DNA from: Gymnothorax reevesii
Taxonomy: Eukaryota > Chordata > Actinopteri > Anguilliformes > Muraenidae
Length of the DNA: 64,000 bases
Assembly: GCA_029721435.1 (NCBI GenBank)
Contig: CM056580.1
Span: 76,285,367-76,349,366 of the forward strand
Reading direction: 5' to 3'
This document shows positions 23,732-35,048 of this stretch, piece after piece (the stretch's first letter is position 1; each line of letters starts with the position of its first letter). The notes beneath the pieces are model-generated. The model ran no database searches and had not been told where the DNA came from. It saw only the letters and a list, made by a program, of their open reading frames with translations. A program made the position numbers and the translations under genes.

Positions 23732-25227
23732 CACTGCTCAAAAAAATAAAAGGAACACTTAAACAACACAATGTAACTCCAAGTCAATCACACTTCTGTA
23801 AAATCAAACTGTCCACTTAGCAAGCAACACTGACAATAAATTTCACATGCTTTTGTGCAAATGGAATAGACAACAGGTGGAAATTATAGGCAATTACAAA
23901 ACACCCCCAATAAAGGAGTGGTTCTGCAGGTGGTGACCACAGACCACATCTCAGTTCCTATGCTTTCTGGCTGATGTTTTGGTCACTTTTGAATGCTGGC
24001 GGTGCTTTCACTCTAGTGGTAGCATGAGACGGACTCTACAACCCACACAAGTGGCTCAGGTAGTGCAGCTCATCCAGGATGGCACATCAATGCGAGCTGT
24101 GGCAAAAAGGTTTGCTGTGTCTGTCAGCGTAGTGTCCAGAGCATGGAGGCGCTACCAGGAGACAGGCCAGTACATCAGGAGACAAAGAGGAGGCCATAAG
24201 AGGGCAACAACCCAGCAGCAGGACCGCTACCTCCGTCTTTGTGCAAGGAGGAACAGGAGGAGCACTGCCAGAGCCCTGCAAAATGACCTCCAGCAGGCCA
24301 CAAATGTGCATGTGTCTGCTCAAACGGTCAGAAACCGACTCCATGAGATGGTATAAGGGCCCAACATTTACAAGTGGGGGTTGAGCTTACAGCCCAACAC
24401 TGTGCAGGATGTTTGGGAATTGCCAGAGAACACTAAGATTGGCAAATTCGCCACTGGTGCCCTGTGCTCTTCACAGATGAAAGCAGGTTCACGTGACAGA
24501 CGAGAGAGAGTCTGGAGATGCCATGGAGAATGTTCTGCTGCCTGCAACATCCTCCAGCATGACCGGTTTGGCAGTGGGTCAGTAATGGTGTGGGGTGGCA
24601 TTTATTTAGGGGGGCCGCACAGCCCTCCATGTGCTGGCCAGAGGTAGCCTGACTGCCATTAGGTACCGAGATGAGATCCTGAGACCCCTTGTGTGACCAT
24701 ATGCTGGTGCGGTTGGCCCTGGGTTCCTCCTAATGCAAGACAATGCTAGACCTCATGTGGCTGACCTGAATCCTATTGAGCACATCTGGGACATCATGTC
24801 TCGCTCCATCCACCAACGCCACGTTGCACCATAGACTGTCCATGAGTTGGCGGACGCTTTAGTCCAGGTCTGGGAGGTGATCCCTCAGGAGACCATCTGC
24901 CACCTCATCAGGAGCATGCCCAGGTGTTGTAGGGAGGTCATACAGGCACGTGGAGGCCACACACACTACTGAGCCTCATTTTGACTTGTTTTAAGGACAT
25001 TACATCAAAGTTGGATCAGCCTGTAGTGTGTTTTTCCTTTTTAATTTTGAGTGTGACTCCAAATCCAGACCTCCGTGGGTTGATAAATTTGATTTCCATT
25101 GATAATTTTTGTGTGATTTTGTTGTCAGCACATTCAACTCTGTAAAGAACAAAGTATTTAATAAGAATATTTCATTCATTCAGATCTAGTATGTGTTATT
25201 TTAGTATTCCCTTTATTTTTTTGAGTG
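23732..25227 (+). mobile_element. Complete but dead Tc1-like element with TA target duplication
   Basis: Ends are CACTGCTCAAAAAAATAAAA on the left and its reverse-complement partner TTTATTTTTTTGAGTG on the right. The flanking dinucleotides are TA at 23730-23731 and 25228-25229, the Tc1 target duplication. Length 1496 bp. It interrupts the AGTATACT array. Confidence 0.9.
24024..24972 (+). pseudogene. Tc1-like transposase pseudogene
   Basis: An ATG at 24024 begins [20 protein letters not shown], the first helix-turn-helix, followed by [20 protein letters not shown] and a second DNA-binding part with [14 protein letters not shown] stop at about 24354 and frame changes follow. The catalytic part survives in pieces: a TDESR-like block (24475), GSGSVMVWGGI (24572-24604), QDNARPHVA (24736-24762) and LNPIEHIWDIMS (24769-24803), ending ARGGHTHY at 24969. 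Between RPHVA and LNPIE about 20 codons are missing, which removes the normal spacing of the last two catalytic acids. It cannot be active. Confidence 0.85.
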
Positions 25228-25384
25228 TAGTTGTATAATAGCATACTTTTCAGTTTATGAAAGTATACATTTAAGTATACTGCAAGTAAACTAGTAAGTA
25301 AGATATACTGCTAGTTTATTAGTTGTATACTTCTAGTTAACCTTTCAGTTCATGAAAGTATACTGTGAGGTATACTGCTAAGAA

Positions 25385-25655
25385 AAGTAAAGAGTGCCAT
25401 TGGATGTTTAATGACCACAGTGAGTCAGAACTTCAGTTTCACATCTCATCTGAAAGATAACATCCTCATCACTGCACTGGAGTATTAAGTATTATTCCAC
25501 CAGAGGGAAGATGCCAACCTACTGGCCCACCAACACCACCTCTAGCAGCAAGTGATTTTCCCAGGTGGTCTCCTATCCAAGCACTAACCAAGCCCACAAC
25601 TGTTTAGCTTCAGCCACATATCTGGTGCATATCAAGTAGTGGTCTAGCTGCTAGT
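25385..25655 (-). repeat. 5S rRNA-derived SINE, decayed
   Basis: Minus-strand positions 25632-25568 match the 5S rRNA internal region: AGCTAAACAG, TTGGTTAGTGCTTGGATAGG and GAGACCACCTGGGAAA. The body then matches the SINE at 50.9-51.3 kb, for example GTTCTGACTCACTGTGGTCA. Confidence 0.75.
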
Positions 25656-27435
25656 AATAAAACTAGTACACACATTTCATAGTCACCATATCAGACCAGA
25701 TAGCCTTAAAGTTCCAGTCTTCTTAACCTCATGTTTGAAAATACTGGGTACATTTATCTGTGAATCTGCACATAATGGCCAGCTAGATTGAACTGATATC
25801 TCAACTAAAACATAGCGGTGTTTGGTATAGGTACAATATGCAGGGCTTTGATGTCCACACTCTTGTTTAAAAATGATTAAATCATTTAAACATAATACCA
25901 TAATGTACCAAGTATATCAGCCTTTGCTTGAGTTCTTCAGCCTTCTGTTCAGGCTGAAGGCAGTGCTAATTCATATTTTATGCATATTTCTGGATCCATA
26001 CGAGAGAAAGAGGTATTTTTTGTTTTGAATTGGAATTTCAATAAGACTTGCCATTGCTGTGTTCTTATACTTTTGCATCCAATGCAATATTGTTTTTGAA
26101 AATGTAATTTATAAAGGAATCAATTTTGTAAAGCAGAATGCAGTTAAGCATTGCCTACTAGTAGAGTACATGAGGTAACCTCTCATCTACTTATGTTAAA
26201 TAATATCTGAATAGCATTAGTAATACATTTTAGAGTGCAATAATCATAAGCTGTGAGTATGATGTTAAGTTGGTTTAAAGAAGACTTTGAAGTATACTTG
26301 CAGTTTAAAAACTAAAAACTTTTAGCTCCCTGAAAGTTTAAAACTAAATGTAAATTATAGAGTGCTTGAAGTAAAGAACTAGTGGACTTGTAGTGCACCT
26401 ATAAGTTTACATGCAGTATACTTCAAAGTGCACTTTCATAAACTAAAAAGTTGGCTTGAAGTATATAACAACTAAAGTTGTATTACATCTGAATTTACTT
26501 GCAGTATACCTCAAATTATACTTTTATAAATTAGACATTGTGCTGGAAGTAGATAGTTAGTGAACTAATAGTTCATCTTTAAGTTTACTAGCAGTATACA
26601 CTTTACAGTATACTTTCATGAACTGAAAAGTTTACTGGAAGTATACAAACTAGCAGTATATCTAAGTTTACTTACAGTACACTTTAATGTATACTTTCAT
26701 AAACTGATAAGTATACTAGAGGAATACAACTAGTTAAGTCTCAGTATACTTAAAAATTCTCTTGTAGTGTACTTGCAGTACAAGATAAAACCTAGATGTA
26801 AACTAGACGGGCACTTTAAGTTTATGCTGCTTAAACTTGATGTATACTTTTTTTGTAAGGGTATGTATCAAGTCTGTCAATACTGGACGAATTGTCAAAT
26901 TTGTTCTCAAATAAAATCAGACAAATGTTTGTCTGTTTCTGTGTGGGTTAATAACACTGCATTAAAATCAAGTTCAGCTCCACCCATGTGCTATTTACTC
27001 TGATATGCTGCCTCAAAGCTTACTTGTTATTGTAAACTTACACGTGGAATATGTAAGTCCATGAGATAGTAAAAACTGAGTAGAACTATAATGCATTATA
27101 GATCAAAGAAGCCAATATGTATGGTAAAAAAAAATTTTATGTGCTTATTCTTTTGATAGTAGCCTAACTGCGAGCCAAGTATACTTGAACATTAGGCATG
27201 AATATTTTAAAATTTAATTATCCTTTTCTTGAGTGTACCATGTACTTTTCGGTATAAGTTATGTATACTGAAGTATTACTTTGCTAAGTATATCTCTGAT
27301 AAGTACATAAAAAGTAAACTGAAAGCATACTCTCTTATTTTTAGTTTAGAAGAAGTATACTAATGGCACACTTGAATAAACTTCTTTTTCGTAAGGGATG
27401 TGTATCGTTGGGCATGCTTTATTATAATTTATGGC

Positions 27436-30400
27436 GGGTCATTCCATGTCAAAAAAGCCAATATTGAGGTGCCTTGTACATGACACCTCTAAGATTTTGC
27501 TCAAATTTTGTCAAAAAATATTTTATGGTACCAAACAAAAGAATCCCAAGTTTCATGTCAGTATCTTCGACGGTCTTCGCATGAAAATTTTTTGAAATTT
27601 CTTGGGTGAAATGACCCTTTTTGACTTAGGTGAATTGGTCGTTTCATTTTGGAGCATTTTGGAAGGACCATATCCTCTCATGTAATTGAGACAGGAGGCT
27701 GAAATTTCATTTGCTCACGCATTCTGGCCCATATATCAGGATTATGCAGCCAGAATCACCATGGGAGATCAGAAGAAGAGGGCTGCCAAATTCCAAATTT
27801 GGCAGCAAGTGATTTTTCTTTTTTTGGGGGACCCAAGGATTCAGTTCAGTGAATGTTTGAAATGTGATTTTCCCTCATATTTGGGAACATTCCCACCACC
27901 AAACTAAGTTTTAGGTTAATAATACCATTGGTGGGGGACTTGTGGGGGTCAGAAAACCACTTCGGACCAAAATGATCCTCTCAGACCCAGGACTTCAGAC
28001 ACCCAGATGACCCTGTGGGCACTGGATGATGGTATTGGCATTTTAACCAGACAAATATGCATATTTAAACATTCATTTAGTGAAATAAAGACTTTGATTA
28101 TCAATCTCCTTCTATATAAACGCATTTTACGAAAAAGGGCATCCCGAGACCCTTATTCAGCAGAAATAGGATTACGTAGAAAAATTGTCAAAAATCTGTT
28201 TTAATAACATTAATACAGGTGTTCATCAATGAACACCTGAGGTAAGTATCCAAAGTTATGCAAAAAGGGACTTTAACCCCTAGTACACCATAACACGACC
28301 ATGACCTAATGTAGAGGAAAACCAGGTTACAACATACTGTCAACATGGTCAAGGTTGATCACTCCATGCAAGATCAGGCATCCCATGTTATACTACCATG
28401 TGTCCCAATAAATTATGCAGTGTATGATTCCTACCAAATGAGATATAGCTAAGGGTTAAAATAAGGGCCCAAGTACTGTATGTCTTAAGCAAGAGTAGTA
28501 TCAATTCGCTGGAACATAATCAGAATTAATTTGCCAGGATTCCAAGTGATGCAAGACACCTGAGGAAGAAGCAACATGGTGATCTCTGATATGGAATCAG
28601 TGACACCAGATGCGGGAAAAGGGAATGAGGATTTATTTACAAACAAAAACAAAACAGGCACGAGGGCCAACAAAAAACTTGGCCCAAAGGGTTGCAAAAA
28701 CAAACTGAGGTAAGCTACACAGAGCTATAAAATAATAAATGCAAAAGGCAAAAAACAAAAAGGCACTGGAAACTCCAGGCAAGATGCACAAGAAAAATAA
28801 ATAACAAGACTATAAATATATACACAAAACAAGAGGCTAGGACAAGACTAGAAATGCTAGGGAACTATGAAATCAAGAACTTGGCTAAACTTGCACAAGC
28901 AACGAGACGCGACTAGAAACAAACTTGAGACACTGTCTGCCAGCCAACTTCCACCGCATCCAGATAAAGGCTTGGAAATCATGACATGAGGGGTAACACC
29001 TGGAGAGAGAGAAACAAGAGGCATGGCAAGATCAAGACATGGACTGAGATTGGATGACATGACCTGCTCATTAAGAGAATGAGCGTGCTCAGCTTAAGTA
29101 CCAATTAAGTATGCAGCTTGGAAGCAAGCATGAATGTTAAGAACAGAAAAGCACAGCAAGATCTTGAAATAGCAAAGCAGGAATCATGACAATAAACTCC
29201 CTGTCTAAATTAGTAATATTAGTAATGTGCCTATCTAAGAATTACACCAACCCAGTGAGTGTTAGTAAATGTTAGTAACTTAAAAACAGTTAATTGTCAA
29301 TTAAGCTTAGAGAGCCCCGAATCAGCACAGCACAGAAGGAAGGGGAAATACCAAAGCCAACCATAGCTCAGAAATGTGCAACAACGAAGGCACGGGGCGG
29401 AACGCAGACAAGCGGTGGAGTGGCATGGCAGACCTGGCAAAAACAAAAACATGGAAAAGTAAAAACATGGTATGGAACATGGATAATGAAATACTATGAC
29501 TGAACATGAACATGAACTATGGAACTATGAACTATGAATTATGAAACTTGGAACATGAAACTGTTAAAACCATGAGCAATACTGTTCTGGCCAAGGCCAG
29601 AACACAACAGATCTCTATGTGAAATTCATGAAAGGTGCCTACAATATCCCTTCTTGACCATCTGACCAGGAACAGGTTCTATGCTGGGTACCATTCCAGC
29701 ATATTATCCGCTGTATAGAAGCACCTGAAATTCAAGGACACAGTGCGCGCCAATACAAAGTTGCGGAATATGACCATCAAAAATGTTGCTGCTTCCCCAA
29801 TTTGTAAGACAAAAGATTCTGAATGAACGTATTTCTTTTTCCTGGTAACAACAGAATACTACCACGACTCCCAATAAATTATGTTGCTTATGTGCTGAAG
29901 CCACGTCTTGAACAATAGTTGGCAGCATGTTGTAACCTGGTTTCCCACTACATGAGGTCATGGTCGTGTTATGGTGTACAAAGGGTTTAAGTCCCTGTCT
30001 GCATCATTTTGAATGCTTACCTCAGGTTTTCATCGATGAACATCTGAATTAATGTAATTATAACAGATTTTAGAGAGGTTAGCCCACTCTTTCTATGTAA
30101 TCCAGTTTGACCTAGTTTCTGGACTTCAAAATGCTTAAAAATGGTCTCACAATGCCTTTTCTCATAAAATATTTTCATTTAGAAGGAGGTTGATAATCAA
30201 AGTTTTTATTTTATTAAACGAATGTTTAAATATGTATATTTGTCTAGGGTAAATGCCACTACCATCATCCAGTGCCCACAGGGTCAAAAAGGGGCGTTTC
30301 ATCCAAATTTCAAGAAATTTGCATGCAAAAAGCATCGGAGATACTGACATGAAACTTGGGATTCTTTTGTATGGTACCATAAAGTATTTTTGGACAAGGT

Positions 30401-30459
30401 TTGAGTAAAATCTGAGAGGTGTCATGTACATGGGTGGCTGAGTTGACATGGAATGACCC
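27436..30459. mobile_element. Long-inverted-repeat DNA element with 4-bp target duplication
   Basis: Both ends read GGGTCATTCCATGTCAA inward, and both are flanked by TGGC (27432-27435 and 30460-30463). The right arm (about 29905-30459) matches the reverse complement of the left arm (27436-28345), sharing GACACCTCTAAGATTTT-like, AGTTTCATGTCAGTATCT, CACTGGATGATGGTA and CCATGACCTAATGTAG-like blocks. The left arm has an extra block at about 27640-27960. The core (28346-29904) has no recognised transposase. Short frames such as 28007-28204 are arm sequence, not genes. Confidence 0.8.
28560..29600. repeat. Core insert: purine-rich retroelement-like sequence
   Basis: AC- and GA-rich sequence with 'gaggatttatttacaaacaa', GGAACTATGAA and GAACATGAAC strings and an AATAAACTCC motif (29191) resembles non-coding ends of fish retroelements. 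No coding domain is present. It may have been inserted into, or captured by, the 27436-30459 element. Confidence 0.35.
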
Positions 30460-30734
30460 TGGCAGTAAACCATCTGTGCCTCTGATTTATTGTTACGAGT
30501 CGTGAACTATATTCAAACGTGCTTTGTTTCACTCCAAAATATGTAAAAAGTTGGAGTAGACTCAAGGTTTCTGCCAGAAAACTGAGCATTACTACCAGAA
30601 ACCTTGAATCAAAATTTTGGAAACAATGGCCGTGACACTGTTTGACAGGCTTGAAATGGCCAAGTCGCGGCTCGTGGCTGTAGACGAAATTGTCCTCTCC
30701 TGTTAGATTGACGTAGGATACTCGCATACTTCCA

Positions 30735-30830
30735 CAGGACAGTCAATAGGACACTCTCGCACTGCAGGACAGTCAGCAGGACACTCTCGTTTGGCGCAGG
30801 ACAGTCAGCATGACACTTTTCCCATTGCCT
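30735..30830. repeat. Minisatellite, about 33-bp unit
   Basis: Three to four copies of GCAGGACAGTCAGCAGGACA followed by CTCTCG-type spacers. Confidence 0.75.
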
Positions 30831-31104
30831 CAGTCACTCTCCACACCGCAGCGAGACAGTCACCGAGTGCTGCTCGACATTCTTAATATTGTAATTAGAC
30901 GTTGACCCAAATCGACTCTTTAAGTGTTGATTTAACACTGAATGATTTACTGTGCAGCGAATGTCCCGCAACAGGAGCAGCGTGCACTATTCAATATATT
31001 GAACAGGTTAGTACTCGTGATTGATCCAGATAATGTACCCTATTAGCAACAACGCAGGGCTAAAATCTACAAGGATGTGTGCTGTACGAAATGCCGCTGT
31101 TGAA

Positions 31105-31310
31105 AACATCTATAATATATTTGAGGGCGATGTCTGTCTATCTGTGAGTATGTACACGTTTTTCTCCTACATTTCACAACCGATTATCACTAAATTTGGT
31201 GTGAATACCCACTTGGACACCAGGAAGGACTTGACGTTGCCCGATTTTTGAAAAACGGTCATGCACGCAAAAAAAAGGCAATTTCAATGCGGGTAGCGGG
31301 TAGCAGCTAG
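31105..31310 (+). mobile_element. Helitron-like unit B, 3' part
   Basis: It contains GTCTGTCTATCTGTG and 'caaccgattatcactaaatt', the same kind of module as units A, C and D. It ends GGGTAGCGGGTAGCAGCTAG at 31310, followed by T, the expected CTAG|T Helitron end. A clear 5' hairpin was not found. Confidence 0.4.
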
Positions 31311-31396
31311 TACAGTATATATTTGGATTTCAAGAAAAAAATAAACATAAACCCATCCCTGGTGAAAAAAAAAATTACTTTATTGTATTTCATGTA

Positions 31397-32599
31397 CAAC
31401 CCCAATTCCGAAATAGTTGGGCGAAGTGTAAATTGTAAATAAAATTAAAATGCTTTAAAAACAATGTTCCTCAACGTCAAATTGCAAAGGCTTTGAAGGT
31501 CTCATCATCAACAGTGCATAACATCATCAAAAGATACAGAGAAACTTGAAAGATCTCTGTGCGTTAGGGACAAGACCTTTACTGGATGCCCGTGATCTTC
31601 GGGCCCTCAGACGCCACTGCATCACTCACCGGCATGATTCCGTCATTGACATTACTAAATGGGCCCAGGAATACTTCAAGAAACCACTGTCTGCAAACAC
31701 AGTCTGGCGTGCCATCCAACTCTATCATGCAAAAAGGAAGCCATTGTTGAGCATGATCTAGAAGCGCCACCGTGTTCTGTGGGCCAAGGCTCATTTAAAA
31801 TGGACTGCAGCAAAGTGGCAGTGCCCTGTGGTCAGACGAGTCCAAATTTGACATTCTTGCTAGAAATCATGGGCGCCGTTTCTTCCGGGCTAAAGAGAAG
31901 AGAGAACCCCTCCTGTTATCAGCGTTCAGTTCAAAAGCCAGCATCTCTGATGGTATGGGGATGCATTAGTGCATACGGTGAAAAAAAAGCCCCAAGAGTG
32001 CTGAAAGGTATATAAAGGATTTAGAGCAACATATGCTCCCCTCCAGAAGACATCTATTCCAGAAAAGGCCATGTATATTTTGGCACGGACAATGCAAAAC
32101 CACGGACTGCAGCTGTTACAACACCATGGCTTCGTAGTAGAAGAGTCCATGTGCTAAACTGGCCTGCCTGCAGTCCTGATCTTTCACTGATTGAGAACAT
32201 TTGGCATTTAATTAGATGAAAATTCCATCAAAGCAGACCCAAAACTCTCCAGCAGCTAAAAGCCTGTATTAAACAAGAGTGGGATCAAATTCCAATGGCT
32301 AAACTCAAGAAACTTGTCTCCTCAATGGCCAGATGCCTCCACTCCGTTAAAAAAAAGAGAGGATGGTACACCATGGTAAACAGGCTCCTGTCCCAACATT
32401 TTTGAGACCTGTAGCAGCCATCAAATTTGAAATGAGCTCATTTTGTGCATGAAATTGTAAAATTTCTCAGTTTCAACATCCGCTATGTTATCTCTGTTCT
32501 ATTGTAAATACAATACTGGCTGGGGTGATTTGAAAGTCATTGCGTTTCAATTTTATTTACAATTTACATTTTGTCCCCACTATTTCGGAATTGGGGTTG
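31397..32599 (+). mobile_element. Tc1/mariner-like element, CAACCCCAATTCCGAAATAG ends
   Basis: Left end CAACCCCAATTCCGAAATAG (31397-31416) and right end CTATTTCGGAATTGGGGTTG (32580-32599) are perfect inverted repeats of 20 bp. TA precedes the left end; the right flank is TT, so one target copy is mutated. Confidence 0.85.
31467..32406 (+). pseudogene. Tc1/mariner-like transposase pseudogene
   Basis: Frames retain an N-terminal helix-turn-helix (RQIAKALKVSSSTVHNIIKR, 31476-31535), a second DNA-binding region (DARDLRALRRHCITHRHDS), and WAKAHLKWTAAKW followed by a frame-shifted SDESKFDIL catalytic block near 31830. C-terminal parts near 32050-32390 are out of frame and carry stops. The flanking 20-bp inverted repeats show the parent element. 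Confidence 0.75.
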
Positions 32600-32763
32600 T
32601 TTATTCATATTTTCAATAGTATATTGAAAATTTACTTACACAAATTGTTCTTTCTGTAAATATATAAAAAGTGTACTAGTAACATCATGCTTTCAAGCTA
32701 GCATTTTTTTCATTTTTTTAACACTTATTCAACTTTTACTACTGATTTTCCTTTGGTTTTAAG

Positions 32764-33345
32764 AAAGGCTCATATGTCAATGAATGCAGATGATACTATA
32801 TTTAGTATATTTAGTACTATATTTATATTTATTTAGCTGAAGCAAATATTAATGATTTAAGTACAAATCTAGATCAGGAAATGAAGTTGGTTTTTTATTG
32901 GGTTAATAGTAACAAACCCATCTTAAATGTGTCTAAGACTTCTAGTATGCTAATTGGCAACGGTTATACTGTGAGCTCAAATCCAAAGCCTGATTTTACT
33001 ATAAATGGTGAGTTAATAAAACAAGTGAAAGAAACTAAATTGCTAGGTGTTATTATAGATCAAAAATTGTCATGGGATGCACAAATATGGAGAGTAGTTA
33101 CAAAAATAGGAAATATTCTGTCGATGATTCGGAGATGTGCAAAATATTTAACACAAAAAAATTACCAAACAAGCAAGCTTTGGTTTTGTCGCACTTGGAT
33201 TATTGTTCAGTAGTCTGGTCCAATACTTGGGAATATAGAAAAACTGCAATTGGTACAGAATAAAGCAGCACGTGTTGCTCTGGGCTGTGGAATTTGGACA
33301 AATGTCTCTAAAATGCATGAATGTCTTTCTTGGTTGGATGTGAGA
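32764..33345 (+). pseudogene. Non-LTR reverse transcriptase fragment
   Basis: A decayed catalytic box reads SMNADDTIF (YADD changed to NADD, 32776-32802). It is followed by LVFYWVNSNKPILNVSKTSS, ETKLLGVIIDQKLSWDAQ and, after a frame change, ALVLSHLDYCSVVWSN. This is the palm-to-thumb order of LINE reverse transcriptases. There is no endonuclease and no 5' end. The 3' side is cut by the Helitron-like unit starting at 33360. The LINE clade is not assigned. Confidence 0.75.
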
Positions 33346-33359
33346 AATCAATTTTTATA

Positions 33360-34405
33360 TCCCTGAATACCGAATGGCGTTCAGGGGGATATTATGTTTT
33401 TGGTCCGGCCGCTGCCGCCGCCACACTACGTATTAACGCGATAACTTCAGTAACAAATTCCAAATTTTGCACATAAGTAAGTATCATAAAGAGGAAGAAC
33501 TGATTCGATTTTGGACAATTTACGATGTCTAGATTGGCCACCAGGGGCCAAAAACTGATTTCAGTGTTAACGCGATAACTGCAGTAATATTTCAATTAGA
33601 AATTCCAACTTTTGCATATAAGTAAGTATCATAAAGAGGTAGAACTGATTCGATTTGGGACAATTTACTATTTCTAGATTGGCCACCAGGGGCCAAAAAC
33701 TGAAAAAATCACTGTTCCGCGATAACTTCAGTAATATTTCAGTTACAAATTTCAGACAATTTGCGATCTCTAGATTGGCCACCAGGGGCCAAAAATTGAT
33801 TTACATGTTAATGGGATAACTGCAGTAATATTGCAATTAGAAATTCCAAGTTTTGCATATAAGTAAGTATCATAAAGAGGAAGAACGGATTCCATTTTGG
33901 GCAATTTACAATTTCTCGATTGGCCACCAGGGGCCAAAACTGAAAAAATCACTATTTTTGTCATATCTCTGGAAATATTTGTCCGATTGACCTCAAATCA
34001 AGTGCAAATGAAAGGATGAGGATGTGTCCCACGATGACATTATACCTGTTTGGTTCAAAATTTTGACACAAAGTGGAGCTTTGTCACATAAAATTCACCA
34101 TTTTTGCTATATCTTTGGAACTATTTCTCCAATTGACATGAAACTATGTGCAACTGCAAGGTCATGACCTCACAACGTGTCACATGTGACATCATACCTG
34201 TATGGTTCAAAATTTTGCCACCAGGTGGCGCTTTCTGATGGAAAATTACCATTTTGGCCATATCTTCAGAACCATTTGACTGATTGACCTGAAATTAAGT
34301 TCAAATGACAGTATATTCAAGGTTTATTCAAGGATTGGGGAATGGGAGGATTGGGGGCTTTTGGGGATATACCCCCAGCTGTCGCCTCCGACAGCATAAG
34401 TCTAG
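33360..34405 (+). mobile_element. Helitron-like non-autonomous element C with canonical ends
   Basis: It starts TC (33360-33361) after an A and opens with a 7-bp hairpin CCCTGAA...TTCAGGG followed by GGGATATTATG. It ends with a perfect hairpin GCTGTCG-CCTC-CGACAGC (34378-34395), six bases, then CTAG (34402-34405) followed by T. TC start, 3' hairpin, CTAG end and A|T insertion are the Helitron hallmarks. The interior holds four modules of about 150 bp (33420-33950, with GATAACTTCAGTAA and ATTGGCCACCAGGGGCCAAA) and two to three modules of about 160 bp (33951-34290, with TATCT-GGAA-ATTT and GATTGACCT). No Rep/helicase coding. The short minus frames across it are repeat artefacts. Confidence 0.7.
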
Positions 34406-34409
34406 TTTT

Positions 34410-34690
34410 ATTTGTTAATGGTCTCCGTGTGTGCGTGCGTGCCTGCGTCAACACATTTTGCTTTATCTCATCAACTGTTTTAGTTACAGGCTCCTAATTT
34501 TCAGTGGACATGCATCTCATAATGGCCTATAAATGACGTACAAAAAGGTGACCTTGGCCTATTTTTTCAAGGTCACTGGCCTAAAAATATCACCAAAAAC
34601 TTCGACATATTCCTTTATCTCATCAATTTTTTCAGTTACAGGCTCCTAATTTTTACTGGACATGCATCTCATAAAGGTCTACAAATGACG
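34410..34690 (+). repeat. Two tandem modules, about 175 bp, of the same style
   Basis: GTGTGTGCGTGCGTGCCTGCG is followed by two copies of TTTATCTCATCAACTGTTTT-like, AGTTACAGGCTCCTAATTTT and GGACATGCATCTCATAA. It lies directly after element C and may be part of a further Helitron-like unit or a tandem extension. Confidence 0.55.
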
Positions 34691-34691
34691 T

Positions 34692-35048
34692 GCCTAAGAT
34701 CTGGAATATATTTGCGGCTCACAACGCGTGCGCTTATGCATCATGGCTGCCACGCGTATTGTACGTTCGTGAGCGTAGAGGTTGCTCATCTCGACGCAAG
34801 GAAACGTGCCACGTGCGCAAGATGCAGTATTGACATGACCGCTAGAGGCGCTCATGCGAACGAATACATTGTGACAGTGTATGCGATATCCGGGCAATAC
34901 CGCCCGCCATCCAATATGCTACTGTCTGCCTCTAGTGGAGACCTCCAATACTGTGCATTTTGGACGCGTTGTGCCACAGCAAGTGTGTGCACTCACGTAG
35001 CGCACTGTGTACGCATCCGTTCTGTCACGCAGCAAGTATATTTCTAGC
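34692..35048. mobile_element. CpG-rich imperfect palindromic element
   Basis: The left end (GAATATATTTGCGGCTCACA, 34703) and the reverse complement of the right end (GAAATATACTTGCTGCGTGA) are similar, as are CACAACGCG motifs inside. CpG is far denser than in the flanks. The 120-residue plus frame has no recognisable domain and I do not call it a gene. Confidence 0.4.

Larger units (their letters stand above)
23605..27400. repeat. AGTATACT-rich degenerate array, interrupted
   Basis: Segments 23605-23731, 25228-25390, 26270-26860 and 27230-27400 consist of diverged 25-60 bp units built on the palindrome AGTATACT and its variants (GTAAACT, AAGTTTAC). TTTTTGTAAGGG boundaries near 26850-26862 and 27386-27398 look like ends of one MITE family. 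A Tc1 element (23732-25227) and a 5S SINE (25385-25655) are inserted. From 25656 to 26269 there is unique AT-rich sequence. Confidence 0.55.

Noticed and set aside
24087..24344. Minus-strand frame opposite the Tc1 transposase
   Set aside because: It is a shadow of the plus-strand transposase.
25568..25632. 5S rRNA gene candidate
   Set aside because: Only the internal part matches, and it continues into SINE body shared with 50.9 kb. It is not a functional 5S gene.
33392..33964. Three similar minus-strand frames of 64-71 codons
   Set aside because: They are translations of tandem modules inside the Helitron-like unit. Their similarity reflects repeat units, not a gene family.
34685..35047. 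120-codon plus-strand frame with many cysteines
   Set aside because: It lies within a CpG-rich inverted-repeat element, and no motif spacing of a real domain is visible.
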